A stretch of DNA of 64,000 bases from Paracoccus everestensis (GCF_021491915.1 NZ_CP090836.1:533001-597000); one strand, 5' to 3'; shown: positions 24,600 through 33,748, numbered from the stretch's first letter. Notes: a model not told the origin generated them from the letters alone. A program made the numbers and translations.

Positions 24600-25085
24600 A
24601 TGACCGATCCCGACGTGACCGATCGCATCTGGGCCATGGCCGACAAGCTGGACCCGTGCATGTTCGTGACCCGCGACGGCGACGGCCAGCGGGTCCGCCC
24701 GGTCTATGCCCGCGTGCGCCGGGACGAGGGCGCGATCTATATCCTGTCCGACATCCAAGGCTGCAAGCTGGACCAGATTCAGGCGAACCCCAATGTCTCG
24801 CTGGCCTTTTCGGACGAACGGGCCAACGATTACGTCGTGATCAACGGCACGGCCGAGGTGCGCCACGATCCCGAAAAGGCGCGCGATGTCTGGCGTTTCA
24901 GTGACGAGACCTTTTTCAAGTCCCCTGACAACCCCGACCTGCGCGTCATCGCCGTCACGCCTGTCGCGGCGGAATTGTGGGACGGCAGCAACCTGCTGAT
25001 CACCGGGGCGAAGATGCTGGCCGACCGGCTGGTCGGGACCAAGTCGGAACTGGTCCAGAACGCCAAGGTGGACCGGCTGGACTGA
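24600..25085 (+). CDS. Pyridoxamine 5'-phosphate oxidase-family (general stress protein 26-like) flavoprotein
   Basis: 161-residue split-barrel protein that probably binds FMN or F420-like flavin. It has the N-terminal strands CMFVTRDGDGQRVRPVYAR, then AIYILSDIQGCKLDQIQANPNVSLAFSDE and DYVVINGTAEVRHDPEKA, typical of the general stress protein 26 group; substrate is unknown. The ATG at 24600 has a perfect GGAGGAAA ribosome-binding site. It follows the UbiH-like gene by 59 bases and ends 42 bases before the guanidine riboswitch. Confidence 0.88.
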   Translation: MTDPDVTDRIWAMADKLDPCMFVTRDGDGQRVRPVYARVRRDEGAIYILSDIQGCKLDQIQANPNVSLAFSDERANDYVVINGTAEVRHDPEKARDVWRFSDETFFKSPDNPDLRVIAVTPVAAELWDGSNLLITGAKMLADRLVGTKSELVQNAKVDRLD

Positions 25086-25127
25086 CGAGCCTTGACCCCG
25101 GGGCCGGCGGTCCTATCTTTCCAGGCA

Positions 25128-25173
25128 GAGGACGACCTCCCCGCGATGGGCCGGAACGCCGGGACGACCCGGC
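25128..25173 (+). promoter_or_regulatory. Guanidine-II (mini-ykkC) riboswitch
   Basis: Two short hairpins with identical ACGA tetraloops closed by G-C pairs: GAGG-ACGA-CCTC (25128-25139) and GCCGGG-ACGA-CCCGGC (25158-25173), 18 bases apart, ending 16 bases before the sugE ATG. Tandem ACGR-loop hairpins are the defining feature of the mini-ykkC/guanidine-II class, in which guanidinium binding to the loops brings the hairpins together and frees the ribosome-binding site. The linked gene encodes an SMR protein of the SugE/Gdx guanidinium exporter type, the usual partner. Confidence 0.85.
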
Positions 25174-25189
25174 CAGCATGAGGTTCGTC

Positions 25190-25504
25190 ATGGCTTGGGT
25201 CTATCTTGTTCTTGCCGGTTTTCTGGAAATCGTCTGGGCAACGGCGATGAAGCAATCGGCCGGTTTTACCCGCATCTTTCCTACCGCGGTCATGCTGGTC
25301 AGCATGATCGCGTCCTTCTGGCTGCTGGCGGTCGCGATGCGGACGCTGCCGCTGGGCACATCCTATACCGTCTGGGTCGGGATCGGGGCCGTGGGCGCGT
25401 TTCTTTTCGGGATCGTGCTGTTCGGAGAGCCGGTGACCACAGCGCGCCTGATTGCCGCTGGATTGATCGTCGCCGGCATCGTCACGATGAAACTGGCATC
25501 CTGA
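25190..25504 (+). CDS. sugE: SugE/Gdx small multidrug resistance protein, guanidinium exporter
   Basis: 104-residue inner-membrane SMR protein with four hydrophobic helices. The conserved membrane glutamate is Glu13 in AWVYLVLAGFLEIVWATAMKQS; the W-A-T/G-K pattern after it and LPLGTSYTVWVGIGAVGAFLFGIVLFGE are those of SugE/Gdx rather than drug-exporting EmrE. Gdx proteins exchange guanidinium for two protons. The upstream guanidine-II riboswitch supports this substrate directly. I start at the ATG at 25190, using the ATGAGG at 25178-25183 as ribosome-binding site; that ATG is itself an in-frame alternative start (4 residues longer). Confidence 0.93.
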   Translation: MAWVYLVLAGFLEIVWATAMKQSAGFTRIFPTAVMLVSMIASFWLLAVAMRTLPLGTSYTVWVGIGAVGAFLFGIVLFGEPVTTARLIAAGLIVAGIVTMKLAS

Positions 25505-25597
25505 CATGCGGAAACGAACCGAAAACGCAGGCATTCGGCAATTTCCTTCCGTCCTCAACGGTGCTAGAACGCCTGCCAGCCAAAGGAGACTCAAGCC

Positions 25598-27436
25598 ATG
25601 CCCGCCTATCGTTCCCGCACCACCACCCACGGCCGCAACATGGCGGGCGCGCGCGGCCTGTGGCGGGCGACCGGGGTAAAGGACAGCGACTTCGGCAAGC
25701 CGATCATCGCCATCGTCAACAGCTTTACCCAGTTCGTGCCGGGCCATGTCCACCTCAAGGATCTGGGCCAGCTTGTCGCCCGAGAGGTCGAGGCCGCGGG
25801 CGGCATCGCCAAGGAATTCAACACCATCGCGGTCGATGACGGCATCGCCATGGGCCATGACGGGATGCTGTATTCGCTGCCCTCGCGCGAGATCATTGCG
25901 GATTCCGTCGAATACATGGTCAACGCCCATTGCGCCGACGCGATGGTCTGCATCAGCAATTGCGACAAGATCACGCCGGGGATGCTGATGGCCGCGCTGC
26001 GCCTGAACATCCCCGTGGTTTTCGTTTCGGGCGGCCCGATGGAGGCCGGCAAGGTCGTCCTGGAAGACGGCCGCGTCAAGGCGCTTGATCTGGTCGATGC
26101 CATGGTGGCCGCCGCCGACGACACGGTGTCGGACGCCGATGTGGAAACCATCGAACGGTCTGCCTGCCCGACCTGCGGATCCTGTTCCGGTATGTTCACC
26201 GCCAATTCGATGAACTGCCTGACCGAGGCGCTTGGCCTCGCGCTGCCCGGCAACGGATCGACGCTGGCGACCCATGCCGAGCGCAAGCGCCTGTTCGTCG
26301 AGGCCGGGCACCTGATCGTCGATCTGGCCCGGCGTTACTACGAAGGGGACGATGCCAGCGTGCTGCCGCGCGCCATTGCCTCGTTCGAGGCGTTCGAGAA
26401 CGCGATGACCCTGGACATCGCGATGGGCGGGTCCACCAACACCGTGCTGCACCTGCTGGCCGCGGCGCATGAAGGCGGCATCGACTTCACCATGTCCGAC
26501 ATTGACCGCCTGTCGCGCCGCGTGCCGGTCCTGTGCAAGGTCGCCCCCGCCAAGGACGACGTGCATATGGAGGATGTCCACCGCGCGGGCGGCATCATGG
26601 GCATCCTGGGCGAACTGGACCGCGCCGGCCTGCTGCACAGGCAGGCGGGCAGCGTCCATGCAGGTTCTCTGGCCGAGGCATTGGACCGCTGGGACGTGAT
26701 GCGCACCGATGCGGCATCCGTCCACGACTTCTACCGCGCCGCGCCGGGCGGGGTGCCCACGCAGGTCGCGTTCTCGCAGGACCGCCGTTACGATTCCGTC
26801 GATACCGACCGCAAGGGGGGCGTGATCCGCACGGCGGACCATGCGTTCAGTCAGGATGGCGGGCTGGCCGTGCTGTATGGCAACCTGGCCGAGGATGGCT
26901 GCATCGTGAAAACGGCGGGCGTGGACGAATCCATCCTGAAGTTCGAGGGGCCGGCCCATATCTTCGAAAGCCAGGACGACAGCGTCAGCGCCATCCTGAC
27001 CGGCAAGGTGAAGCCGGGCGAGGTCGTGCTGATCCGCTATGAAGGTCCGCGCGGCGGGCCGGGGATGCAGGAAATGCTGTATCCGACCAGCTATCTGAAG
27101 TCCAAGGGCCTGGGCAAGGCCTGCGCGCTTGTCACCGACGGGCGCTTTTCGGGCGGATCGTCCGGCCTGTCGATCGGCCATGTCTCGCCCGAGGCGGCCG
27201 AGGGCGGCACCATCGGCCTGGTCGAACAGGGCGACATGATCCGCATCGACATTCCGAACCGGGTAATCCACTTGGATGTGGACGATGCGACCCTGGCCGC
27301 ACGCCGGGCCAAGCGTGATGCGGAAGGCTGGAAGCCCGCCAAGCCGCGCCAGCGCCAGGTTTCCACCGCGTTGCGCGCCTATGCCGCCTTGACCACCAGC
27401 GCGTCGCGCGGCGCGGTGCGGGTCATTCCCGAATAA
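25598..27436 (+). CDS. ilvD: Dihydroxy-acid dehydratase
   Basis: Fe-S enzyme (612 aa) that dehydrates 2,3-dihydroxy-isovalerate and -methylvalerate in valine and isoleucine synthesis. Cluster and active-site motifs are [13 protein letters not shown] and [40 protein letters not shown] is the second signature; all cysteines are present and length is that of the family. A good AAGGAGA ribosome-binding site precedes the ATG. It is followed by a strong 9-base-stem hairpin (27457-27485). It appears monocistronic. No other ilv gene is in the window. Confidence 0.97.
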   Translation: MPAYRSRTTTHGRNMAGARGLWRATGVKDSDFGKPIIAIVNSFTQFVPGHVHLKDLGQLVAREVEAAGGIAKEFNTIAVDDGIAMGHDGMLYSLPSREIIADSVEYMVNAHCADAMVCISNCDKITPGMLMAALRLNIPVVFVSGGPMEAGKVVLEDGRVKALDLVDAMVAAADDTVSDADVETIERSACPTCGSCSGMFTANSMNCLTEALGLALPGNGSTLATHAERKRLFVEAGHLIVDLARRYYEGDDASVLPRAIASFEAFENAMTLDIAMGGSTNTVLHLLAAAHEGGIDFTMSDIDRLSRRVPVLCKVAPAKDDVHMEDVHRAGGIMGILGELDRAGLLHRQAGSVHAGSLAEALDRWDVMRTDAASVHDFYRAAPGGVPTQVAFSQDRRYDSVDTDRKGGVIRTADHAFSQDGGLAVLYGNLAEDGCIVKTAGVDESILKFEGPAHIFESQDDSVSAILTGKVKPGEVVLIRYEGPRGGPGMQEMLYPTSYLKSKGLGKACALVTDGRFSGGSSGLSIGHVSPEAAEGGTIGLVEQGDMIRIDIPNRVIHLDVDDATLAARRAKRDAEGWKPAKPRQRQVSTALRAYAALTTSASRGAVRVIPE

Positions 27437-27456
27437 GCCGCCCCTACTAAGCCGCT

Positions 27457-27485
27457 GGCCCTGCGATCAGACAGACCGCAGGGCC
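27457..27485 (+). terminator. Hairpin after ilvD
   Basis: Perfect 9-base stem GGCCCTGCG/CGCAGGGCC (27457-27465 and 27477-27485) with an 11-base loop, 20 bases after the ilvD stop. There is no U-run, which is common for terminators in GC-rich alphaproteobacteria; it may serve both ilvD and the convergent kinase gene. Confidence 0.6.
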
Positions 27486-27558
27486 GGATCCTCACGTCCG
27501 CCTGCCTATAACCGCTTGGCCGGTCAGAAGCCGTCGATTGCGGTCGAGGCAGGACCGG

Positions 27559-28395
27559 TCATGCCGCCCCGGCCATCTGCCGCGCCATCAGCAGCGCGCC
27601 ATCGACGCCCGATCCAAGCGCGGGCCGTTGCGGCCAGTCCGTCAACCGCGCCGCATAGGCCGGGCCAAGCCCGCCGACGAACACCACCGGAAGCGGCGCA
27701 TCCCCTTGCAGCACGCTCAGGATGTGGCGCACATCCCCCAGGGCGGCGTCAAAGACCTGCCGCGCCGCCGGGTCGTCCGACCCGACGATGCGTGGGGCCA
27801 GTTCGGCAAAGTCCACAGGGCGCGCGCCATTGCCGAAGCGGATGATCCCCTCGATCCCGCCGAACTCCTCAAGGATGTGTTGCAGCAGGGGGGTCATGTC
27901 GGCGAACCCGTCCTCGGCCCGCATCGCCATGGACAAAAGCGCCCGGCCCAGCACGGCCCCGGACCCTTCGTCCCCCATCACGAAGCCACGTCCGCCGACC
28001 TGACGCAGGTCGCCGCCGCGCTGCGCGGCAAAGACCGATCCGGTGCCCATCGCAGCCAGGATGCCGTCCTGCGCCCCCAGGGCGCCGCGCGCGGCAGTCA
28101 CTGCGTCGTTGACGATCTGTATCCGGGCAAAGGGCAACAACAGCACCAGCCGGTCGATGGCGGCGGTTATCGTGCCCCCGGCGAGGCCCAGCGTGGCAAT
28201 CAGGTCGCGGGGGTCAGCGCCGGTGCCCTCCAAGGCCTGGGCCGTGGCGGCCAGGATATTGACCGCAGCACCTTCGACATCGGTGTTGATATTGGCAGGC
28301 CCGCCCTGACCCTGACCAATGATCAGGCCGTCCGCATCCGCCAAGGCCGCGCGGCATCCCGTGCCGCCGCCGTCGATTCCCAGAAAGAACGTCAT
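27559..28395 (-). CDS. BadF/BadG-family ATPase, probable N-acetylglucosamine-type kinase
   Basis: 278-residue ASKHA-fold protein. Phosphate-binding loops are FFLGIDGGGTGCRAAL at the N terminus, GILAAMGTGSVFAA in the middle and the C-terminal adenosine motif VVFVGGLGPAY. The single-domain, bacterial form with these loops is most often an N-acetylglucosamine or glucosamine kinase used in cell-wall recycling; the BadF-type benzoyl-CoA reductase activators carry Fe-S cysteines that are absent here. It lies 29 bases downstream of the YcjF-like gene and is probably co-transcribed. Substrate is inferred. Confidence 0.8.
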   Translation of the reverse strand: MTFFLGIDGGGTGCRAALADADGLIIGQGQGGPANINTDVEGAAVNILAATAQALEGTGADPRDLIATLGLAGGTITAAIDRLVLLLPFARIQIVNDAVTAARGALGAQDGILAAMGTGSVFAAQRGGDLRQVGGRGFVMGDEGSGAVLGRALLSMAMRAEDGFADMTPLLQHILEEFGGIEGIIRFGNGARPVDFAELAPRIVGSDDPAARQVFDAALGDVRHILSVLQGDAPLPVVFVGGLGPAYAARLTDWPQRPALGSGVDGALLMARQMAGAA

Positions 28396-28424
28396 CCGCT
28401 TGCCCCCCTTGCCCTGGGGATGTT

Positions 28425-29480
28425 CTAGCCCCGTTCGTCCGACCCGAACAAGCCGCGCAAGCCGCGCGTGACCAGGTTTCCGACCTTGGGTCGGGGCTGG
28501 GCGATGAAGGGCAGGGGGCGGCAAACCTCCATCGCGGCGATGCCCACGCGGGCGGTCAGCGCGCCGTTCACCACGCCTTCGCCAAAGCGGCGCGACACCT
28601 TGGAGAGGATCCCGCCCCCGGCCACCGTCTCGATCAGGTCGTCGCCTGCGGCGACGGCGCCGGTTGCGACCAGATGCGTGATGACCGTGCGGGCCAGACG
28701 CCAGCCGCCCACGGCGCCCGCGCGGCCGCCATAGATCTCGGCCATGCGCCGGATCATCCGCAGGTTCGCGGCCAGGGCTGCGGCCACATCGGCCAGCGCC
28801 AGCGGGATCAGCGCGGTGGCGGTGGCCACGGTGCGGGCGGCAGCCTCGATTTCCCGGCGGGCGTCCTGGTCCAGCCCGGCCAGCAATTCGGTTTCAGCCA
28901 TCGTCAGCAGGGTGCGCGCGTCAAAGGCGTCGCCCCGGTTGTCCCCCAGCCGCTTGCGGTTCCATTCCAGTTCCGGGCGGTCGCGATACAGCGCCAGCAG
29001 GCCATCCGCGACCGCGCGGGCCTTGTCCATGCTGTCATCGGCCAAGGCCGCGCCCGCCTGACGCTGGATCGCGTCGATGCGTGCGAACCGCGCCCAGGCC
29101 CGGTATTCGCGCCAAGCCATGCCAAGGGCCGCCAGCGTGAACAGCGCAAACAGCGCCACCCCGATCCAGCCCAGCACCGGATAGCGGGTCAGGAGGTCGT
29201 TGATGAAATTCAACGCAGCGATGGACAGAAGAAAGGTGAACAGCGCCACGCCGGAATTGATGAAGAACCGCGTAAGGCGCGACGGGGGACGGCCCACCAG
29301 CCGCGTCACCATCTCCATCGTGCGGGGCCGGGGCAGCAGGGGATCCGCCGCGTCGATGGGCGGTGCGTCGGCGGGGTTCAGCGTGTCGTCCCGCGCCTCG
29401 GACGCGGGGGCGGTGCGGGCTTCGGGGACAGGCGCGTCCAGTTCGATCAGCACGGGGCCACGGCGGGGGGTATCGCTCAC
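28425..29480 (-). CDS. YcjF-like membrane protein (TIGR01620/DUF697)
   Basis: 351-residue inner-membrane protein. A proline-rich, charged N terminus of about 60 residues is followed by two hydrophobic helices (FINSGVALFTFLLSIAALNFI and YPVLGWIGVALFALFTLAALGMA), then a soluble helical domain and a glycine-rich C-terminal DUF697 region (GWRLARTVITHLVATGAVAAGDDLIE). The family always accompanies the YcjX GTPase-like protein. The GTG start overlaps the ycjX stop (GTGA). YcjX/YcjF is induced by phage-shock or heat-shock stress in enterics; its molecular role is unknown. Confidence 0.85.
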   Translation of the reverse strand: MSDTPRRGPVLIELDAPVPEARTAPASEARDDTLNPADAPPIDAADPLLPRPRTMEMVTRLVGRPPSRLTRFFINSGVALFTFLLSIAALNFINDLLTRYPVLGWIGVALFALFTLAALGMAWREYRAWARFARIDAIQRQAGAALADDSMDKARAVADGLLALYRDRPELEWNRKRLGDNRGDAFDARTLLTMAETELLAGLDQDARREIEAAARTVATATALIPLALADVAAALAANLRMIRRMAEIYGGRAGAVGGWRLARTVITHLVATGAVAAGDDLIETVAGGGILSKVSRRFGEGVVNGALTARVGIAAMEVCRPLPFIAQPRPKVGNLVTRGLRGLFGSDERG

Positions 29481-30844
29481 AACCTGTCTCCGATCAGGAA
29501 GTCCGCGGCGCGATCCAGCCGGATATGCGGCGGGCCGTCGCCGGGACGCGCGGTCATGGGGGCGGGGGCAAAGTTCATGATGGCGTAATCGCCGTCCAGC
29601 CAGCGGTCCGCCCCGTCGCGGGCGGGATGCAGCAGCGCCGCCGGATCGGCGGGCAACTCGCCCGGATAGAACGCCGCCTGCCGCCCATCCATCAGCCGGC
29701 CCCGAACGGCGGGCAGTTCCTGTCCGTCCTGCCGGATCACATCCTCGGTCGTGGCGCGCAGGGCGGCGATGGACATGGCTTCCGTCCTTGCGCCGGAAAA
29801 ATCGGCGCGGTCGCGGGCTTCGCGCAGCATGGCCGACAGGATCGCGGTCAGGCGGTTGTGCTGGACATGGTGCAGGTGGTCGGCCTTGGTGGCGGCGAAC
29901 AGGATGCGTTCGACGCGCCGGGTGCCCAGAAGCTGCGCCAGCCAGCCCGCGCGCCCGGGCCGGAAGGCCGTCAGGATGTCGGCCATGGCGCGGCGCATAT
30001 CCTCGACGGCCCTTGGCCCCTGGTGGATGGCGCCCAGCACGTCCACCAGCACCACCTGCCGGTCGATGCGGGCGAAATGTTCACGGAAAAAGGGTTTTAC
30101 GACCCGCGACTTGTAGGCATCGAAGCGGCGGCGGAATTCCTTGTGCAAGCGCCCCTCGGCAAAGGACGCGGGCAGGGGGGCAAAGGTCAGGGCGGGCGAC
30201 CCCTCCATTTCCCCGGGGATCAGGAAGCGGCCGGGCGTGCAGTCGGACCAGCCCGCCTCGCGCGCGGCGTGCAGATGGGCGGTATAGGCCTGGGCCAAAG
30301 ACTGCGCCGTCGGTTCATCGAAGCGGTCTGTATCGATGCCAGCCAGCGCAGCGTGGTAATCGGCGGCACCGGGGCGTCCCGTCATGCGGTCCAGGACCTC
30401 GGCCGACCATTCGGAGAAATCCCGTTCCATCAGGCGCAGGTCCAGCAGCCACTCGCCCGGATAATCCACGATATCCAGGTGCAGGGTGCGCGGGCCGGTC
30501 AGCCCCCCCAGCAGCCCTCTGGCGTCCAGGCGCAGCGACAAGCGCAACTGGCTGACATGGCGCGTCCCCTCGGGCCAGTGCGAAGCGGGGCCGGTCAGGG
30601 CGGCCAAGTGGCGTTCCACGTCGAATCGGGGAATGGTGTCGTCAGGCTGGGGTTGCAGCCAGGCCGCCTTGAGGCTGCCATCGGCCGCGGCCCGCAGGGC
30701 GTGCATCCGCCCCCGGTCCATCAGGTTCGCGACCAGGGATGTGATGAACACCGTCTTGCCCGCCCGCGACAGGCCTGTCACGCCCAGCCGGATCACCGGA
30801 TCGCCCAGGCCGATGCCCGCCATCACTGTGCTGCCGATACCCAT
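29477..30844 (-). CDS. ycjX: YcjX-like P-loop NTPase
   Basis: 455-residue cytoplasmic YcjX (DUF463) protein. The Walker A motif GLSRAGKTVFITSL is near residue 25, LDIVDYPGEWLLDL is the switch/Walker B region, and ILFAATKADHLHH resembles the G4 TKAD guanine-specificity motif. The family is conserved but its cellular role is unknown. The start is set at the ATG at 30844 (MGIGSTVMAG); the frame is open upstream into sequence antisense to hrpB and has no family similarity there. Its stop overlaps the GTG of the YcjF-like gene. It is divergent from hrpB. Confidence 0.88.
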   Translation of the reverse strand: MGIGSTVMAGIGLGDPVIRLGVTGLSRAGKTVFITSLVANLMDRGRMHALRAAADGSLKAAWLQPQPDDTIPRFDVERHLAALTGPASHWPEGTRHVSQLRLSLRLDARGLLGGLTGPRTLHLDIVDYPGEWLLDLRLMERDFSEWSAEVLDRMTGRPGAADYHAALAGIDTDRFDEPTAQSLAQAYTAHLHAAREAGWSDCTPGRFLIPGEMEGSPALTFAPLPASFAEGRLHKEFRRRFDAYKSRVVKPFFREHFARIDRQVVLVDVLGAIHQGPRAVEDMRRAMADILTAFRPGRAGWLAQLLGTRRVERILFAATKADHLHHVQHNRLTAILSAMLREARDRADFSGARTEAMSIAALRATTEDVIRQDGQELPAVRGRLMDGRQAAFYPGELPADPAALLHPARDGADRWLDGDYAIMNFAPAPMTARPGDGPPHIRLDRAADFLIGDRL

Positions 30845-30956
30845 GCCGCCTGCCTGTTTCTTGTCGTCTTTGCGGGAAGATAGGCCCCGGCGGCGGGTTT
30901 GCCTAGGGCGGCGGGCCGGGGTTCCGCTTGGCCCGCCGTTGCGACATAACGCGGGG

Positions 30957-33416
30957 ATGCTGGATCGGTTGCCTATCGACGATGTTTTGCCCGCGCTGTG
31001 CCAGGCGCTGCGTGCGCATGGCCGCGCCGTGCTGGTCGCCCCGCCGGGCGCGGGCAAGACGACGCGCGTGCCCTTGGCGTTGCTGGACCAGGTTGCGGGA
31101 CGGATCGTCATGCTGGAGCCAAGGCGGCTGGCGGCGCGGGCCGCGGCGGAACGGCTGGCCGAGCAACTGGGAGAGTCCGTGGGCGGGCGCGTCGGATACC
31201 GGATGCGCGGCGAAAGCGTCGCGGGCAGCCGGATCGAGGTCGTGACCGAAGGCATTCTGACGCGGATGATCCAGTCCGATCCCGGCCTGGACGGCATCGG
31301 CTGCGTGATCTTCGACGAATTCCACGAACGCAGCCTGAACGCCGACCTGGGCCTGGCCCTTGTATGGGAGGCCAAGGGCGCGCTGCGCGAGGATCTGGCG
31401 GTGCTGGTGATGTCGGCCACGCTGGACGCGGAACCCGTGGCGGCGCTTCTGGACGATGCGCCGGTGATCCGGTCCGAAGGCCGCGCCTTTCCGGTCGAAA
31501 CCCGCTGGCTGGCCCGCCCCTTGCCCGCAGGCGCGCGGCTGGTCGATGAGGCCGTGCGGCTGATCGCGGGGGCAGAGGCCGAGACGCGCGGCACCGGTGG
31601 CACGATCCTGGCCTTTCTGCCGGGCGAGGGCGAGATCCGGCGCGTGATGGCACAGCTTGGCGACGGGTGCGAGGTATTGCCGCTTTATGGTGCGCTGAAG
31701 CCTGCCGAACAGCGGGCAGCCTTGGCACAACCGGGATCGCGGCGACGGATCGTGCTGGCGACGGCGATTGCCGAAACCTCGCTGACCATCCCGGCGGTTC
31801 GCGTGGTGGTCGATGCGGGGCGCGCGCGGCGGGCGCGGTTCGATCCATGTTCGGGTATGTCGCGGCTGGTTACCGAACGCGTCAGCCGGGCCGAGGCCGA
31901 TCAGCGCCGGGGCCGCGCTGGCCGCGTGGCCCCGGGCATCTGCTATCGGATGTGGGCGCAGGCCGAGGAAGGCGCGCTGCCCGCATTCGCCCCGCCCGAA
32001 ATCGCCGTGGCCGATCTGGCGGGCCTTGCCCTGGAACTGGCCGCCTGGGGGGCCGCGCCGGGGGATCTCGCGTTTCTGACGCCCCCGCCCGAGGGCGCCC
32101 TGGCCGAGGCGCGGGCCTTGTTGCAAGGGCTCGAGGCCTTGGATGAGGCAGGCCGCATCACCGATCACGGCCGCGCCATGGCCCGGCTGCCGCTGCACCC
32201 GCGGCTGGGACATATGCTGCTGCGGGCGGGGGAGGATGCGGCGGAGATCGCCGCGCTGCTGTCGAACCGCGATCCCCTGCGCGGCGCGCCCGCCGATCTG
32301 GCGCTGCGGTTGGCGGCGTTGCGCGATCCCAAGGGCTTTGCGGCGCGCCATCCTTACGAGGCGAACCGGGGGGTGATCCAACAGATCCGCGACGAGGCTG
32401 CCCGGCTGCGGCGGGTTATTGCGTCCCGCGATGGTGGGGGGCTGTCTGCCCCCCACACCCCCCGAGGATATTTTCGTGAAGAAGAACAGGGAGGCGCCGT
32501 CTCATTGGCCTATCCCGACCGGATCGGGCTGCGGCGCAAGGGCGACGAGCCGCGCTTTGTCCTTTCGGGCGGCAAGGGGGCGGTGCTGGACGCGGGTGAT
32601 CCGATCGCCGGGCAACGGCTGATCGTGGCCGTCGATCTGGATGGAGACCAGCGAGAGGCGCGGATCCGCATGGCCGGCCGCCTGGACGAGGGCACGATGC
32701 GCGCCCTGCATGGAGACAGGGTCGAGACCGTGGAAGTCTGCGAATGGTCGCGGCGCGACGGCCGGGTTCTGGCGCGGGTCCAGGAGCGGCTGGGGGCATT
32801 GGTCCTGTCCGATCGGCCTTGGCCGGATGCGCCGGACGATGCCGTGGCCCGGGCCGCGCTTGAAGGCCTGCGGCTGGACGGGCTGCCCTGGACGCCTGCC
32901 GCCGCCCGGTTCCGCGCGCGGATTGCGCTGCTGCCGGATCTGGGGCCGGTAGATGATGCCAGCCTGCTGGCCGATGGCGGCTGGCTGCTGCCCTGGTTGG
33001 GGCGCGCCCGCACGCTGGCCGACCTGCGCGGGCTGGATCTGGTCGAGCCGTTGAAGGCCCGGATCGGCTGGGACGGCCAGCAGCGGCTGGACCGAGAGGT
33101 TCCGGCGCATTTCACCACCCCTCTGGGCCGCCGGGTGCCCATCGACTATGACCATGAACAGCCGTCCATCGAGGTCAGGTTGCAGGAACTTTTCGGCCTG
33201 ACGCGCCATCCGGTCGTGGGCAACCGTCCCCTGCGGATCAGCCTGCTGTCGCCGGGCGGCAAGCCCGTGCAGGTCACCACCGACCTGCCGGGCTTCTGGG
33301 CCGCGTCCTATGCCGATGTCCGAAAGGACATGCGCGGCCGCTATCCCCGCCACCCCTGGCCCGAGGATCCGCGCGAGGCCGATCCCACCATGCGGGCCAA
33401 GCCGCGCGGCACCTAA
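30957..33416 (+). CDS. hrpB: ATP-dependent helicase HrpB
   Basis: DEAH/RHA helicase, 819 aa, cytoplasmic. Motifs in order: Walker A APPGAGKTTRVPLALL; DEFHERSLNADLG; SAT motif VLVMSATLD; motif V/VI RIVLATAIAETSLTIP and RRGRAGRVAPGICYR; then the HA2 domain and the HrpB C-terminal domain (LAYPDRIGLRRKG, YDHEQPSIEVRLQELFGL, PVQVTTDLPGFWAASYADVRKDMRGRYPRH). A GC-rich repeat element is inserted in frame at codons 493-513, giving about 21 residues (GGGLSAPHTPRGYFREEEQG) between HA2 and LAYPDRI. The frame is otherwise intact. HrpB's cellular substrate is unknown. It overlaps the convergent DUF2794 stop. Confidence 0.93.
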   Translation: MLDRLPIDDVLPALCQALRAHGRAVLVAPPGAGKTTRVPLALLDQVAGRIVMLEPRRLAARAAAERLAEQLGESVGGRVGYRMRGESVAGSRIEVVTEGILTRMIQSDPGLDGIGCVIFDEFHERSLNADLGLALVWEAKGALREDLAVLVMSATLDAEPVAALLDDAPVIRSEGRAFPVETRWLARPLPAGARLVDEAVRLIAGAEAETRGTGGTILAFLPGEGEIRRVMAQLGDGCEVLPLYGALKPAEQRAALAQPGSRRRIVLATAIAETSLTIPAVRVVVDAGRARRARFDPCSGMSRLVTERVSRAEADQRRGRAGRVAPGICYRMWAQAEEGALPAFAPPEIAVADLAGLALELAAWGAAPGDLAFLTPPPEGALAEARALLQGLEALDEAGRITDHGRAMARLPLHPRLGHMLLRAGEDAAEIAALLSNRDPLRGAPADLALRLAALRDPKGFAARHPYEANRGVIQQIRDEAARLRRVIASRDGGGLSAPHTPRGYFREEEQGGAVSLAYPDRIGLRRKGDEPRFVLSGGKGAVLDAGDPIAGQRLIVAVDLDGDQREARIRMAGRLDEGTMRALHGDRVETVEVCEWSRRDGRVLARVQERLGALVLSDRPWPDAPDDAVARAALEGLRLDGLPWTPAAARFRARIALLPDLGPVDDASLLADGGWLLPWLGRARTLADLRGLDLVEPLKARIGWDGQQRLDREVPAHFTTPLGRRVPIDYDHEQPSIEVRLQELFGLTRHPVVGNRPLRISLLSPGGKPVQVTTDLPGFWAASYADVRKDMRGRYPRHPWPEDPREADPTMRAKPRGT
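32434..32494 (+). repeat. Dispersed hairpin repeat, copy 2, inserted inside hrpB
   Basis: GTGGGGGGC-TGTCT-GCCCCCCAC (32434-32456) forms a perfect 9-base stem, followed by the family tail ACCCCCCGAGGATATTTTCGTGAAGAAGAA, here 32457 onward. The same arrangement lies intergenically at 36889-36960. In hrpB it is translated in frame and causes no stop. Confidence 0.7.
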
Positions 33417-33748
33417 TCGACGGCGCGGATCAGGGCCTTGTCCAGCACCCGCAAAACCTGGGCCAGGTCATGGCCGCGTTTCAGGATGCGCCCGTCCATG
33501 CCGATTACGGCATAGGCACCCTGGGCCGTGCGCAGCCGGGGGCGTTTCTCGATGCGGTACAGGGGATGTTCGGCGGCGCGGCGGAAGACGCTGAAGACTG
33601 CCGCGTCGCGCAGGAAGGACATGGCATAGTCGCGCCATTCGCCCGCTGCGACAAAGCGGCCATAGACCGAGAGGATCAGCGACAGCTCCGCCCGGTCAAA
33701 GACGACGCGGTCAGGATCGGCGGGAAACGGCGGGCCGGCATTCATCAT
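33413..33748 (-). CDS. DUF2794 domain protein
   Basis: About 111 residues. The whole protein is a DUF2794 domain, a family of uncharacterised proteins restricted mainly to alphaproteobacteria; the recognisable core is VVFDRAELSLILSVYGRFVAAGEWRDYA and SVFRRAAEHPLYRIEKRPRL, ending GRILKRGHDLAQVLRVLDK. No membrane segment or signal peptide. I use the first of two adjacent ATGs (33748, MMNAGPP). It converges on and overlaps hrpB by four bases. Function unknown. Confidence 0.82.
   Translation of the reverse strand: MMNAGPPFPADPDRVVFDRAELSLILSVYGRFVAAGEWRDYAMSFLRDAAVFSVFRRAAEHPLYRIEKRPRLRTAQGAYAVIGMDGRILKRGHDLAQVLRVLDKALIRAVD

Noticed and set aside
24830..27271. 813-codon open frame on the minus strand opposite ilvD
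   Set aside because: Same reason: ilvD is complete on the plus strand and the antisense product has no recognisable domain.
30845..31603. N-terminal extension of the YcjX frame over hrpB
   Set aside because: The extension is antisense to the helicase motifs of hrpB and shows no YcjX similarity; the start at 30844 fits the family.
32434..32456. Strong hairpin in hrpB as a true terminator or gene boundary
   Set aside because: The reading frame continues through it with conserved HrpB C-terminal motifs, so it is an insertion within one gene, not a gene end.
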